Positions 9,297 through 21,232 are shown, counted from the stretch's first letter. The stretch: DNA of 64,000 nt from Platynereis dumerilii (GCA_026936325.1 JAPTHN010000021.1:2170001-2234000); one strand, 5' to 3'. Made by a program: numbers and translations. Notes: generated by a model not told the origin, from the sequence alone.

Positions 9297-9504
9297 CCCC
9301 GGGGGGGGGGGGGCTGCCTTAGAGTCTCCAAAGACTAAAAGTTGCTCCTCAGTAAATCTGTTCCAGAACGCTCATTTTCCCCCTGGGGCTGGGGCTCTCC
9401 TAAAGCCAAAAGTTGCTCCTCACCAAAATTGGCCCAGAACCCCCAATTTCCCCCTACTCATACAAAAGTTCGGAATTCAAAATTCTAAAAAAAGACTGTC
9501 TTAG

Positions 9505-9744
9505 TTATTTGAGGATCTGGTATTTGGTATTTCTCAAATCTTCTTGTATGTCATCATGTGGATTAACTATTGCACCAGACTTTTCAAAGGAGTCAACAAG
9601 GCCCTCGCAGAAATGGAAACACCGTTCGATTTCACAGAAATTAGAAGATGCAAGAACCAATACAACATTCTCTGTCAGCTTGTTGAGGATGTCAACGATA
9701 AATGCGGAATACTGACGGCATTCTTCATCTCTGATGCTGTTCAT
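9505..9744 (-). CDS. possible exon fragment, helical protein, unrecognised
   Basis: A minus-strand frame of about 79 residues (EECRQYSAFIVDILNKLTEN...) has a balanced, helix-like composition unlike random frames here. An acceptor-like AG (gcatcag) lies on the minus strand near 9729. It sits between the Polinton end and the 55-bp satellite. No homology recognised; it may be a piece of a host gene stranded by repeats. Confidence 0.3.
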   Translation of the reverse strand: MNSIRDEECRQYSAFIVDILNKLTENVVLVLASSNFCEIERCFHFCEGLVDSFEKSGAIVNPHDDIQEDLRNTKYQILK

Positions 9745-9806
9745 TCATGGATATGCCAATATATTTCCATTTTTGTCTCAAGGAACCTTCAGCATAGATG
9801 ACAGCA

Positions 9807-12800
9807 TGATTCTTCTGGTAGTCCTTATTCCGTCCATCATTTTGTTTCATCATTCATTTTCTTTTTCTTCTGATAGTCCTTATTCCGTCCGTCATTTTGT
9901 TTCTTCAGTCATTTTCTTTTTCTTCTGATAGTCCTTATTCCGTCCGTCATTTTGTTTCTTCAGTCATTTTCTTTTTCTTCTGATAGTCCCTATTCCGTCC
10001 GTCATTTTGTTTCTTCAGTCATTTTCTTTTTCTTCTGATAGTCCTTATTCCGTCCGTCATTTTGTTTCTTCAGTCATTTTCTTTTTCTTCTGATAGTCCT
10101 TATTCCGTCCGTCATTTTGTTTCTTCAGTCATTTTCTTTTTCTTCTGATAGTCCTTATTCCGTCCGTCATTTTGTTTCTTCAGTCATTTTCTTTTTCTTC
10201 TGATAGTCCTTATTCCGTCCATCATTTTGTTTCTTCAGTCATTTTCTTTTTCTTCTGATAGTCCTTATTCCGTCTGTCATTTTGTTTCTTCAGTCATTTT
10301 CTTTTTCTTCTGATAGTCCTTATTCCGTCCGTCATTTTGTTCCTTCAGTCATTTTCTTTTTCTTTTGATAGTCCTTATTCCGTCCGTCATTTTGTTTCTT
10401 CAGTCATTTTCTTTTTCTTCTGATAGAGGTTATTCTGTCCATCATTTTGTTTCTTCAGTCATTTTCTTTTTCTTCTGATAGTCCTTATTCCGTCCATCAT
10501 TTTGTTTCTTCAGTCATTTTCTTTTTCTTCTGATAGTCCTTATTCCATCCATCATTTTGTTTCTTCAGTCATTTTCTTTTTCTTCTGATAGTCCTTATTC
10601 CGTCCGTCATTTTGTTTCTTCAGTCATTTTCTTTTTCTTCTGATAGTAGTCCTTATTCCGTCTGTAATTTTGTTTCTTCAGTCATTTTCCTTTTCTTCTG
10701 ATAGTCCTTATTCCGTCCGTCATTTTGTTTCTTCAGTCATTTTCTTTTTCTTCTGATAGTCCTTATTCCGTCCGTCATTTTGTTTCTTCAGTCATTTTCT
10801 TTTTCTTCTGATAGTCCTTATTCCGTCCGTCATTTTGTTTCTTCAGTCATTTTCTTTTTCTTCTGATAGTCCTTATTCCGTCCGTCATTTTGTTTCTTCA
10901 GTCATTTTCTTTTTCTTCTGATAGTCCTTATTCCGTCCATCATTTTGTTTCTTCAGTCATTTTCTTTTTCTTCTGTTATTCCTTATTTCGTCCGTCATTT
11001 TGTTTCTTCAGTCATTTTCTTTTTCTTCTGATAGTCCTTATTCCGTCCGTCATTTTGTTTCTTCAGTCATTTTCTTTTTCTTCTGATAGTCCTTATTCCG
11101 TCCATCATTTTGTTTCTTCAGTCATTTTCTTTTTCTTCTGATAGTCCTTATTCCATCCATCATTTTGTTTCTTCAGTCATTTTCTTTTTCTTCTGATAGT
11201 CCTTATTCCGTCCATCATTTTGTTTCTTCAGTCATTTTCTTTTTCTTCTGATAGTCCTTATTCCGTCCGTCATTTTGTTTCTTCAGTCATTTTCTTTTTC
11301 TTCTGATAGTCCTTATTCCGTCCATCATTTTGTTTCTTCAGTCATTTTCTTTTTCTTCTGATAGTCCTTATTCCATCCATCATTTTGTTTATTCAGTCAT
11401 TTTCTTTTTCTTCAGATAGTCCTTATTCCGCCTGTCATTTTGTTTCTTCAGTCATTTTCTTTTTCTTCTGATAGTCCTTATTCCGTCCGTCATTTTGTTT
11501 CTTCAGTCATTTTCTTTTTCTTCTGATAATCCTTATTCCGTCCGTCATTTTGTTTCTTCAGTCATTTTCTTTTTCTTCTGATAGTCCTTATTCCGTCCGT
11601 CATTTTGTTTCTTCAGTCATTTTCTTTTTCTTCTGATAGTCCTTATTCCGTCCGTCATTTTGTTTCTTCAGTCATTTTCTTTTTCTTCTGATAGTCCTTA
11701 TTCCGTCCGTCATTTTGTTTCTTCAGTCATTTACATTTTCTTCTAATAGTCCTTATTCCGTTCATCATTTTGTTTCTTCAGTCATTTTCTTTTTCTTCTG
11801 ATAGTCCTTATTCCGTCCGTCATTTTGTTTCTTCAGTCATTTTCTTTTTCTTCTGATAGTCCTTATTCCGTCCGTCATTTTGTTTCTTCAGTCATTTTGT
11901 TTTTCTTCTGATAGTCCTTATTCCGTCCGTCATTTTGTTTCTTCAGTCATTTTCTTTTTCTTCTGATATTCCTTATTCTGTCTGTAATTTTGTTTCTTTA
12001 GTCATTTTCTTTTTCTTCTGATAGTCCTTATTCCGTCCGTCATTTTGTTTCTTCAGTCATTTTCTTTTTCTTCTGATAGTCCTTATTCCGTCCGTCATTT
12101 TGTTTCTTCAGTCATTTTCTTTTTCTTCTGATAGTCCTTATTCCGTCCATCATTTTGTTTCTTCAGTCATTTTCTTTTTCTTCTGATAGTCCTTATTCCA
12201 TCCGTCATTTTGTTTCTTCAGTCATTTTCTTTTTCTTCTGATAGTCCTTATTCCGTCCATCATTTTGTATCTTCAGTCATTTTCTTTTTCTTCTGATATT
12301 CCTTATTCCGTCCATCATTTTGTTTCTTCAGTCATTTTCTTTTTCTTCTGATAGTCTTTATTCCGTCCGTCATTTTGTTTCTTCAGTCATTTTCTTTTTC
12401 TTCTGATAGTCCTTATTCCGTCCATTATGTCCGTCATTTTGTTTCTTCAGTCATTTTCTTTTTCTTCAGATAGTCCTTATTCCGTCCGTCATTTTGTTTC
12501 TTCAGTCATTTTCTTTTTCTTCTGATAGTCCTTATTCCGTCCGTCATTTTGTTTCTTCAGTCATTTTCTTTTTCTTCTGATAGTCCTTATTCCGTCCATC
12601 ATTTTGTTTATTCAGTCAATTTCTTTTTCTTCTGATAGTCCTTATTCCGTCTGTCATTTTGTTTCTTCAGTCATTTTCTTTTTCTTCTGATAGTCCTTAT
12701 TCCGTCCGTCATTTTGTTTCTTCAGTCATTTTCTTTTTCTTCTGATAGTCCTTATTCCGTCCGTCATTTTGTTTCTTCAGTCATTTTCTTTTTCTTCTGA

Positions 12801-14162
12801 TAGTGCTTATTCTGTCCATCATTTTGTTTCTTCAGTCATTTTCTTTTTCTTCTGATAGTCCTTATTCCGTCCGTCATTTTGTTTCTTCAGTCATTTTCTT
12901 TTTCTTCCGATAGTCCTTATTCCGTCCGTCATTTTGTTTCTTCAGTCATTTTCTTTTTCTTCTGATATTCCTCATTCCGTCCATCATTTTGTTTCTTCAG
13001 TCATTTTCTTTTTCTTCTGATAGTCCTTATTCCGTCCATCATTTTGTTTCTTCAGTCATTTTCTTTTTCTTCTGATAGTCCTTATTCCATCCATCATTTT
13101 GTTTCTTCAGTCATTTTCTTTTTCTTCTGATAGTCCTTATTCCGTCCATCATTTTGTTTATTCAGTCATTTTCTTTTTCTTCTGATAGTCCTTATTCCGT
13201 CTGTCATTTTGTTTCTTCAGTCATTTTCTTTTTCTTCTGATAGTCCTTATTCTGTCCGTCATTTTGTTTCTTCAGTCATTTTCTTTTTCTTCTGATAGTC
13301 CTTATTCCGTCCATCATTTTGTTTATTCAGTCATTTTCTTTTTCTTCTGATAGTCCTTATTCCGTCCGTCATTTTGTTTCTTCAGTCATTTTCTTTTTCT
13401 TCAGATTGTCCTTATTCCGTCCATCATTTTGTTTCTTCAGTCATTTTCTTTTTCTTCTGATAGTCCTTATTCCGTCCATCATTTTGTTTCTTCAGTCATT
13501 TTCTTTTTCTTCTGGTAGTCCTTATTCCGTCCATCATTTTGTTTCTGCAGTCATTTTCTTCAGATTGTCCTTATTCCGTCCATCATTTTGTTTCTTCAGT
13601 CATTTTCTTTTTCTTCAGATAGTCCTTATTCCGTCCATCATTTTGTTTCTTCAGTCATTTTCTTTTTCTTCTGATAGTCCTTATTCCGTCCATCATTTTG
13701 TTTCTTCAGTCATTTTCTTTTTCTTCTGATAGTCCTTATTCCGTCCATCATTTTGTTTCTTCAGTCATTTTCTTTTTCTTCTGATAGTCCTTATTCAGTC
13801 CATCATTTTGTTTCTTCAGTCATTTTCTTTTTCTTCTGATAGTCCTTATTCCGTCCATCATTTTGTTTCTTCAGTTGTTTTCTTTTTCTTCTGACAGTCC
13901 TTATTCCGTCCGTCATTTTGTTTCTTCAGTCATTTACATTTTCTTCTAATAGTCCTTATTCCGTTCATCATTTTGTTTCTTCAGTCATTTTCTTTTTCTT
14001 CTGATAGTCCTTATTCCATCCATCATTTTGTTTCTTCAGTCATTTTCTTTTTCTTCTGATAGTCCTTATTCCATCCATCATTTTGTTTCTTCAGTCATTT
14101 TCTTTTTCTTCTGATAGTCCTTATTCCGTCCATCATTTTGTTTCTTCAGTCATTTTCTTTTT
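9807..14162. repeat. 55-bp tandem satellite, about 79 copies
   Basis: The unit reads CAGTCATTTTCTTTTTCTTC, then TGATAGTCCTTATTCCGTCC, then GTCATTTTGTTTCTT. Copies differ by a few bases (CCGTCCGTC / CCGTCCATC / CCATCCATC, TTATTCAG). A rare variant unit with CATTTACATTTTCTTCTAAT occurs twice, at about 11728 and 13931, 2.2 kb or about 40 units apart. Long frames inside it are by-products of the repeat. Confidence 0.95.
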
Positions 14163-14236
14163 AGGATGCGGTAAGTGCAACTCAGCAACATTGTATGTCA
14201 TGTTGCTCAAATTTATCAATAAAAACTTAGGCTCAG

Positions 14237-15142
14237 ATCATATATCAATCCCTTGCTCTTTCTACCAGGCCAGTGGACATAGTGGAATCATATTTCAATC
14301 CCTTGCTCTTTCTACCAGGCCAGTGGACATACTGGAAACATATTTCAATCCCTTGCTCTTTCTACCAGGCCAGTGGACAAAGTGGAATCATATTTCAATC
14401 CCTTGCTCTTTCTACCAGGCCACTGGACATAGTGGAATCATATTTCAATCCCTTGCTCTTTCTACCAGGCCAGTGGACATAGTGGAATCATATTTCAATC
14501 CCTTGCTCTTTCTACCAGGCCAGTGGACATAGTGGAATCATATTTCAATCCTTTGCTCTTTCTACCAGGCCAGTGGACATAGTGGAATCATATTTCAATC
14601 CCTTGCTCTATCTACCAGGCTAGTGGACATAGTGGAATCATATTTCAATCCCTTGCTCTTTCTACCAGGCCACTGGACATAGTGGAATCATATTTCAATC
14701 CCTTGCTCTTTCTACCAGGCCAGTGGACATAGTGGAATTATATTTCAATCCCTTGCTCTTTCTACCAGGCCAGTGGACATAGTGGAATCATATTTCAATC
14801 CCTTGCTCTTTCTACCAGGCCAGTGGACATAGTGGAATCATATTTCAATCCCTTTCTCTTTCTACCAGGCCAGTGGACATAGTGGAATCATATGTCAATC
14901 CCTTGCTCTTTCTACCAGGCCAGTGAACATAGTGGAATCATATTTCAATCCCTTGCTCTTTCTACCAGGCCAGTGGACATAATGGAATCATATTTCAATC
15001 CCTTGCTCTTTCTACCAGGCCACTGGACATAGTGGAATCATATTTCAATCCCTTGCTCTTTCTACCGGGCCAGTGGACATAGTGGAATCATACTTCAATC
15101 CCTTGCTCTTTCTACCAGGCCAGTGGACATAGTGGAATCATC
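14237..15142. repeat. 50-bp tandem satellite, about 18 copies
   Basis: Unit CCAGGCCAGTGGACATAGTG, then GAATCATATTTCAATCCCTT, then GCTCTTTCTA, with very low divergence. Only ~75 bp of unique sequence separates it from the 55-bp satellite. The two units share no obvious sequence, so they arose separately. Confidence 0.95.
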
Positions 15143-15224
15143 GTCCATTAGTGTTTCTATTCGGCCATGGGAAAAGCTTTTTGTCTGATTTCACACAAAG
15201 AGCTGGCATTCACTAGCTTCTTAG

Positions 15225-15405
15225 GGTGGGGGAGGGTTGGTCTTGTGGTAGCGTGCTGGACTGCTAATCGGTGAGTCCAGGGTTTGAATCCAGCTGTTGC
15301 CAGGTCACCTGGGCCTATGTTGGATGACTGTTTCAATCATTCTTCGCCTCATTGCCATGTCCTCCTCCTGTCCTAATTAGCTGCTGTATTTAAGTAAGAG
15401 GTTGA
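15225..15405 (+). mobile_element. tRNA-derived SINE, copy 1
   Basis: A tRNA-like head has a pol III A-box-like TGGTCTTGTGG (15238-15248) and B box GGTTTGAATCC (15281-15291); the anticodon position reads GCT in CTGCTAATC, as in tRNA-Ser. The head is followed by a non-tRNA body (TGTTTCAATCATTCTTCGCC ... TCCTCCTCCTGTCCTAAT) shared with the copy at 32.9 kb. The 5' end is approximate, and no target duplication was resolved. Confidence 0.75.
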
Positions 15406-16517
15406 TTTGTGAATTTCTGTAAACATTTGTAATTTGTTGAATATAATAATGCTTTTATTGCAGTATTTACAAAAAGAATCCAGGGATTCAAAGGTAGTCG
15501 TTTCGGGATTATATTAAAGGGGATTGAATAATATTTATGGAGTTGGTGACAGCATATTCCTCTATATTACATCTGTGTTGAAGACATGGTTATCATATGG
15601 ACATGTGAATAAGTGAGAGAGCATTCTTTTTGGACACTTTTATGACAATAACTTAACATGCATAAAGGGTACGCCTATAAGTAGATTGAATACATTCAAA
15701 CTTCTGATGAGTAAAATCATCCCTCTCGCAGGCAAAGTTTATGCTTAAGTTTCAAAACTTTCTTTTGTTTCATGATTTCCAAACATTTTCAAAGCAGAGT
15801 ATCTTTGCCAGCAACCATGCTTTGTGAAAGTAGTCTGGTTTAGTAATGCGGACAGCTGTTGTGCGACCTGATCATGTGACCTGTCCAAAACATGTCAAAT
15901 TGATGTTGACCCAATTCAATTTGCAAGGGACTAACAGCGTTCTGCAGCCATTTGTCAGTCACAAACAGAAACAGACATAAACATTAATTTTGTCATTCAA
16001 TGAAACCACTAGAAATTTGTTGGTTTAAAAAAAAAAGTTTTGGGTGAAAAACAGAAATAACATCAACAAGCTATTATTGTGATGTGTTAAGATGGAAAAT
16101 CAAAATAATGAAACCCAGAAATATCAAACAGTTCAAATACAACAGGGAAGTATGCCTGTAATAGTAAAGTTACATGGCCAAATATATGGTAAAAATTATT
16201 TAGTTATAACATGTTTTGATCAATCAAAATAAAGCACATATTGCATAATTTGTGCTCTATTGTGCTATGATTGTACTTGACAAGACAACAAAATAAATCA
16301 AAGAAGATATATTAGCCCACTTGAATTGGCACTTATTCTATGATCAGCTCAATTGGATAGGCTATTACACAAATGAACAATTTATAAAACATTTACTGTC
16401 ACTCACACTGTGGTGTAATTTACAATATGAAACATAAAATAATTACAATTAATTAAAAGCATAGTGTGATACTTCCAAGATATTCTGATAATCTGGCATG
16501 CCAATTGCAATGATTTT
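15406..16517. other. intergenic, nothing recognised
   Basis: AT-rich single-copy-looking sequence between the SINE and the LINE. No gene, TIR or tandem repeat was found. Confidence 0.5.
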
Positions 16518-17881
16518 ATATATAAAAAGCCTACTCTGGATCCCAATATTGTAGGCAATTATAGACCTATAACAATTAGTTCTGTATATTCTAAAATTGC
16601 AGAACTCCTAATTTACCCAAATTACCCTGTGCATGAGACCCAATTTGGATTCCAGGGAGGAAAAGGGACAGCCTTTGTTGCATGTTTAATAAATGATTCA
16701 ATTTCTTACTTTAGTGACCGTGGCTCAGCTGTGTACCTCTGTAGCTTAGACGCAGAGAAGTGTTTTGATAGCATTTGGCACAGTGGTTTACTGTTTAAAT
16801 TGAAAGGCATTCTGCCTGATTATGTATGGTCATTTTTATACAAATGGTATCACACATCGTTTGCGGCAGTTCGCTGGAATACCAATATGAGTCCGCGCTT
16901 TCAAATTTCAAAAGGCATGAGACAGGGAAGTATTTTATCACCCTGTTTATTTAATCTATTCCTTAATGATTTGATGCTAGAGCTCAGTGCCTCCAATTTT
17001 GGACTTAAAATATTTGATCAAATGGTCAATTCTTGCGCCTACGCTGACGATGTGTCCCTCCTAAGCTCCACTGCAGCTGGTTTGCAGCATCTGATAGATA
17101 TTTGTGTGAATTACGCTTGTGAATGGCGATTCAAATTTGGAGCCAAAAAGTCCAAAGCCATGGTTGTTGGTGGTAAAAATTGTAAGCCAGTTTGGCATAT
17201 TGGTGATGACATCATGGAGAATGTCAGTGAGCTGGAACTTCTTGGTGTAACCATAGACTGTAAGGGTAGATATGATGCTCATGTTAGCAATAGAATCAGT
17301 GCCTGCAGAAGATCATCTTATAAATTATCATCTTGTGGGATGTCATATCCAGGACTAAATGCAAATGTTAAAAGTTATTTGTGGAAATCTGTTGGGATGC
17401 CAACCCTTTTATATGGCACAGAATGCATACCTATGAGCAACTGTAATTTAAAAGATATTATGTCCACCCAGGGTACAATTGTTAAAAATATGATGGGCAT
17501 AGGTAAGAGGAGTCACCATTCTAATTTAATGCAGGCTCTTGGCATGGAAAAGGTGAATAGTGTTGTCAAAAGGAACACTTAAAATTTTTATAACAGGTTG
17601 TTTAGAGTATCAAGTCCACTGCTGAGCCTCCAGTGCAAGTTCTTGTCACATTATATGAGTACAGGTGAACTTATTAATGGTTCCATTTTACATAAAATTG
17701 TTAGCTTTGGGGTTTCGCCTCTCGATGTGATTTCAAAGGAAGGTAAATTCTATAATTCTAGTCAAAATCAGGAGGATAATGGCATTGTAAGTAGCCTTAG
17801 ACATCTAATTTTTAACGATAATTATGTAAAGCCATGGTCAGATGAATATTTCCTTACTAAATTGTTGACCAGGGCATTTTA
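16518..17881 (+). pseudogene. LINE reverse transcriptase, C-terminal two thirds
   Basis: The frame reads NYRPITISS (motif 1 region), CSLDAEKCFDSIWH (first catalytic Asp), GMRQGSILSPCLFNLFLND, then YADDVSLLS with the catalytic Asp pair, followed by the thumb and a C-terminal domain to TAG at 17879-17881. One in-frame TAA at 17579-17581, after KRNT, splits the frame; otherwise it stays open. No endonuclease domain is left because of the 5' truncation. Confidence 0.8.
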
Positions 17882-18042
17882 GCCTGATATGGTACTTTGT
17901 TTTTAATGCTGTCTGTGATAAGCACTGTTCTTAATCTTATTAATGTTTTTATGTTAATGTACTTTTGTACTGTGTAAATAGTGTATATATGTAATGTTCT
18001 CCACTCGTTGGGGGTTGAAATAAATAAATAAATAAATAAAAT
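16518..18042 (+). mobile_element. 5'-truncated non-LTR retrotransposon (LINE)
   Basis: It starts abruptly inside the reverse transcriptase and ends in a (TAAA)n tail at about 18018-18042. About 1.5 kb remain of what would be a multi-kb element. The reverse transcriptase resembles the CR1/L2/Jockey superfamily rather than RTE or L1, but the clade is not settled. No target duplication was identified. Confidence 0.8.
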
Positions 18043-18175
18043 ATCTTGACACTGCTCAATGCATAATTGCAATCATTAGATACTACCTGCCAACTCAAGC
18101 CAATTGAGCGGATCAATTGATACCTTCTTTGACACTGCTCAATGAGTAATAGCAATCATTACACACTGCCTGACA
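18043..18175. repeat. two imperfect tandem copies of an ~80-bp segment
   Basis: The motif TGACACTGCTCAATG followed by (A/G)TAAT..GCAATCATTA occurs at about 18048 and 18130. It lies directly after the LINE tail, so it may be the duplicated target neighbourhood or an older repeat. Confidence 0.45.
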
Positions 18176-19300
18176 AAGTTCTGTGAATGTGCCACTGCTT
18201 AATAAATAGTATTATTAGTATTTTTTTAAAGAAAAAAAAAGTATTATTAGTATATAAAGACCAGCTTTGGTATCTCTCAGTCAGTGTACAACAAGACATG
18301 CTTTCACAAAAAAAGAGGGTATCATGAGAAAAATAAGAGGCTTTCAAGTACATCTCAAGGAAATAAGTAAATAAAAAAATTATAATATATCTTATGTTAT
18401 AATTTCTACTAAGCTTAGTGATCTTGTGTTGGTAGTTGTTTTTAAGCAGATGTCCATTAGCTCCTTCCCATCCTACCAGGCTAGCCTAGAATGTATATCA
18501 TGCTCTGAGAGACTGAGACAATGTTTTAAAGTTGGGCCTCACCTGGTGCTTATGAAAACACTAAAATCAAGCTAATAAAAGAGTAGGCTTTTTATTTATT
18601 TTTTATTCAACCCCCATATTTGCTATAGCATAAGCAGAAAAGATAATGTCTGTTACTAAATGCTTGGACAGTCACAAATATTAATCTAGTGGCATTTAAT
18701 AGTTTGGTCTATATTATAAGCAATCCTGCTATCTACAGAGGGAGCAGTTAATAATCTCAATTCACTTAAAATGAATAAATAAATAGTTTGAAATTTCTTA
18801 AATTAGTTGTTTTTAATTAAAGGATTGTAGTGAGTAATCATTAGGGTAGTTATTCACTAAAATTCCTAAAGAAAATGATGTTTTAGAAGCATTAGTAGCG
18901 TTGGTTAATTCAGTTAAAATCACTGATTGCTCCCCGGCGCTCCCACCAGGAATAACCCAACGGGATCCCAAACAGCACCACTGGTAGCGCTCGCTTGCCT
19001 GAGCGTTGCGCGGAATGCACGCACGTTGCATTTCCAAAAGCAGCGCTACGTGAATTGGCTTTCCTGCTTCTCAATTATGATTGTCAGTCATTCCTTTCAG
19101 TCATTAGTCTCCCGTAAAACGGTTTTCCGATGGTTGTTGACGACGTAGACGATGTGAGAGGCAAATCTGCATTGTGGTATTTCAAATTTCCGATTTTCGC
19201 GGACTTTTTTCCACTTGTCATAGTATGAGGTAGTCGTTCATGAACGACTACCCAAAAAGGAAAACATTGCTTCCATTGCTATCTGTAATTATTTTCCCAG
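18176..19300. other. non-coding, with one perfect 24-bp palindrome
   Basis: No gene seen. GGTAGTCGTTCA at 19229-19240 is followed at once by its reverse complement (to 19252). A short higher-GC, CpG-containing patch lies at about 18930-19140. The end is a good acceptor for the exon at 19301. Confidence 0.5.
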
Positions 19301-19474
19301 AAAATGAAACCTCTGTCGATGCTGCACAAAATTGATGTACAGATGAGCACTTCCTCTGAAGTTCAAGATCCCCAACTGACCAGCCTGATTTACGAGTTCA
19401 TGGTGGACGTCAGGGACTCCCCTGGAATTTCCGTTTTGGGGTTTATCGAACTCAACAAGGAAGCAGCCATGACA
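19301..19474 (+). CDS. orphan internal exon, unrecognised
   Basis: A 174-bp exon is bounded by ttttcccag and gtgagt, phase 0 at both sides, and encodes 58 residues (KMKPLSMLHKIDVQMSTSSE...GFIELNKEAAMT). Good splice sites, an exact multiple of three and balanced composition support it. No domain was recognised. It may belong with the LamG exon or with the exon at 33845 (also plus strand), but the phases do not allow a direct join to the latter. Confidence 0.5.
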
Positions 19475-20579
19475 GTGAGTTTTGTTTTTACTGTTTACTC
19501 ATGTTCTTCAATAAATCATTGCAGTTACTTCAAATTATGGTCAGGAAGGTATCATAGGCACACAGGAATGTCATCCTCTCCCCTTAAAAAAAATTAAATT
19601 TGAGAAGCGCCAAAAATTCTTCTGATATCCTGATGTTAGAAGGCCAACACTTTGGGCATATGATCAAATAAACATTATTGATAATAAAGGGTTTCTGAGG
19701 ATCACATTTCAAACTCTTTATTTGAAATTATTTGGAAGCTGAATCATGAAATTTAGGCAAATTTAGCTCTCCCTCTTTGCAAACTATTTCTGCATTCGAA
19801 AAAGCTTTTTTTATAACAGACAAAATAATCATTATGGAAAATGAGACCGTTTCAATTCCATTTTGTCTGTTTTAGACCAGCGATGGAAATGGGACATTTT
19901 TGTCCGGAGAGCTCTTGGCCGGTGCGGCAATGCACTCCATTCAAAATTTTTTAAAGGAAATAAATTATGTCACTATAGAGCATAATTTTTTCTTAAAATA
20001 ACTGGGGCCTGAAAAATTAACATGGTAATTGTAACTTCACCACTGATGATTGGGAGAGCTGTAGCAGGGCACAGCTCCCCCGGTTTTTTTTTCAAGGGAG
20101 CTCAGCTCGCCCGAGCTCACCCCCATTTCAATCACTGTAATTTACACAAACTTTTTTACAGTTCTTGAATTACAATCTTTAGCCATGAAATCTTCAGTTA
20201 ATATGACTGATGAATGATGATTTGTGTAGTAAATGCTTAGTTGATTTCTGACCATCATAAATTTATCAATATATTTTCTTTTTTAGATGTTGGAATCATC
20301 ATATCCTACTTCTTTGTGATATTTTCACTAAATGGAATAAAGGTTTAGTGATGTCTCGTAATCACAATAGACAAAAAGTGACAGATTAATTGAGAAACAA
20401 TACGTTGCCTACTGTATGCCTCGCATGTATATTTATTACGTAGCCTACATCAGGCATTCAAAACTACATGTTTTGTTTGGAACCATACAAAACATATATT
20501 TTTATACATACGCATTGTGTTATAATTCTTTGGAAAACGATAAAATAATGTATCAAATTTAACAAAAGAAAGCTCACCC
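19475..20579. other. probable intron, nothing recognised
   Basis: AT-rich non-coding sequence after a strong donor. A short 'ctcccccggtttttttttcaagggagctcagctcgcccgagctcac' type patch near 20070 is G/C-rich but carries no frame. Confidence 0.45.
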
Positions 20580-21147
20580 AGTTCAAAAAAAGAGTACGTT
20601 TGAAGCACAGAAACAGTACAAAATCAGCTTATCCCATATATGGTATTGGAGTACATAAGAAGTAGAAAATAAGTACATTGCGCTATGACGATTTGCATGG
20701 TTGAGAGAAAAAGGAAGACTGGAATAATTTTATATAAGATTTGCACTTTTCACCGCTATTAAAAGCAAAAATTTGTATTTATAACACTATGGAAATTATG
20801 TCCGTAATTCAACGAATACTGTAATTAAAAAGCTTGACACACCTGCACATTTTCAGGGATCTTGAAGAGCACATGACCCACATGTGACTAAATCTAAGCA
20901 GCATAAATATATATAAGTCATAAAAGTATAAATGCAGTAAACACAATGTCCAAATGAAATTTAGAAGTTAGGGGAGCACATATGCAATACGTGATTGTCC
21001 AAATTGTGTCACTAGAAGTATAAAATCAGTTCCGCAATATACATAGAAGTACATTTGCAGCGTGGATCCACGTACTGCTTTTGTACTAATTTTGCACTTC
21101 CTCTCTGAGAAGCTGTATTGCTTTTATACTCTTTTTCCTCTGGGGGG
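20580..21147. repeat. TIR-like element, family with the copy at 35.7 kb
   Basis: The left end carries AAAAAAAGAGTACGTTTGAA and the right end, as reverse complement, CCCAGAGGAAAAAGAGTA. The same end sequence (CCCAGAGGAAAAAAGAGTAC) begins the small element at 35.71 kb. The interior is rich in AGAAGTA / AGTAC words. Boundaries are approximate, and no target duplication was found. Confidence 0.45.
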
Positions 21148-21152
21148 TAAAC

Positions 21153-21232
21153 TTATTGACATCAGTGGAAACAATAAATACATGAACACAATCTTTTTGC
21201 TTTTTTTTGTGCGACAAATTAAAATAAATGTA
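21153..21232. repeat. ~75-bp dispersed duplicate, copy 1
   Basis: TTGACATCAGTGGAAACAAT and the following ~55 bp closely match 22170-22245 in the same orientation. Both copies follow a G- or C-run (ggggggtaaactta / accccctta). Confidence 0.5.

Larger units (their letters stand above)
2581..9458. mobile_element. palindromic (snap-back) Polinton/Maverick-type element, fossil
   Basis: 6.88 kb element made of two ~3.05 kb inverted arms around a ~0.78 kb repetitive core. Ends read AGTAGGGG...CCCCTACT, and CATACA is duplicated on each side (2575-2580 and 9459-9464); AG ends and a 6-bp duplication are Polinton hallmarks. Each arm carries, from the core outwards, a zinc-finger plus FtsK/A32-type ATPase frame and an integrase frame with a chromodomain. 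No protein-primed polymerase, protease or capsid genes are present, so it is a reduced or rearranged derivative that could move only with help. The ATPase frame is open in both arms; the integrase looks broken by about one break, shared by both arms. Near-identical arms and a perfect target duplication suggest a young insertion, unless the arms are kept alike by gene conversion. Confidence 0.85.
6397..9458 (+). repeat. right inverted arm of the Polinton-type element
   Basis: Mirror copy of 2581-5640, with genes reading rightwards. Only scattered substitutions separate the arms. The distal G/C-run and the subterminal motif region differ slightly more than the coding parts. Confidence 0.9.

Noticed and set aside
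10890-13729. Frames rich in SFSSDSPYSVHHFV
   Set aside because: Translations of the 55-bp satellite; the unit is not a multiple of three and the frames break at random.
14083-14532. 149-residue frame over the 50-bp satellite
   Set aside because: Pure repeat read-through with no start context or homologue.
15225-15300. A tRNA-Ser gene
   Set aside because: The acceptor stem does not pair and the head continues into the shared SINE body, with a second copy at 32.9 kb.
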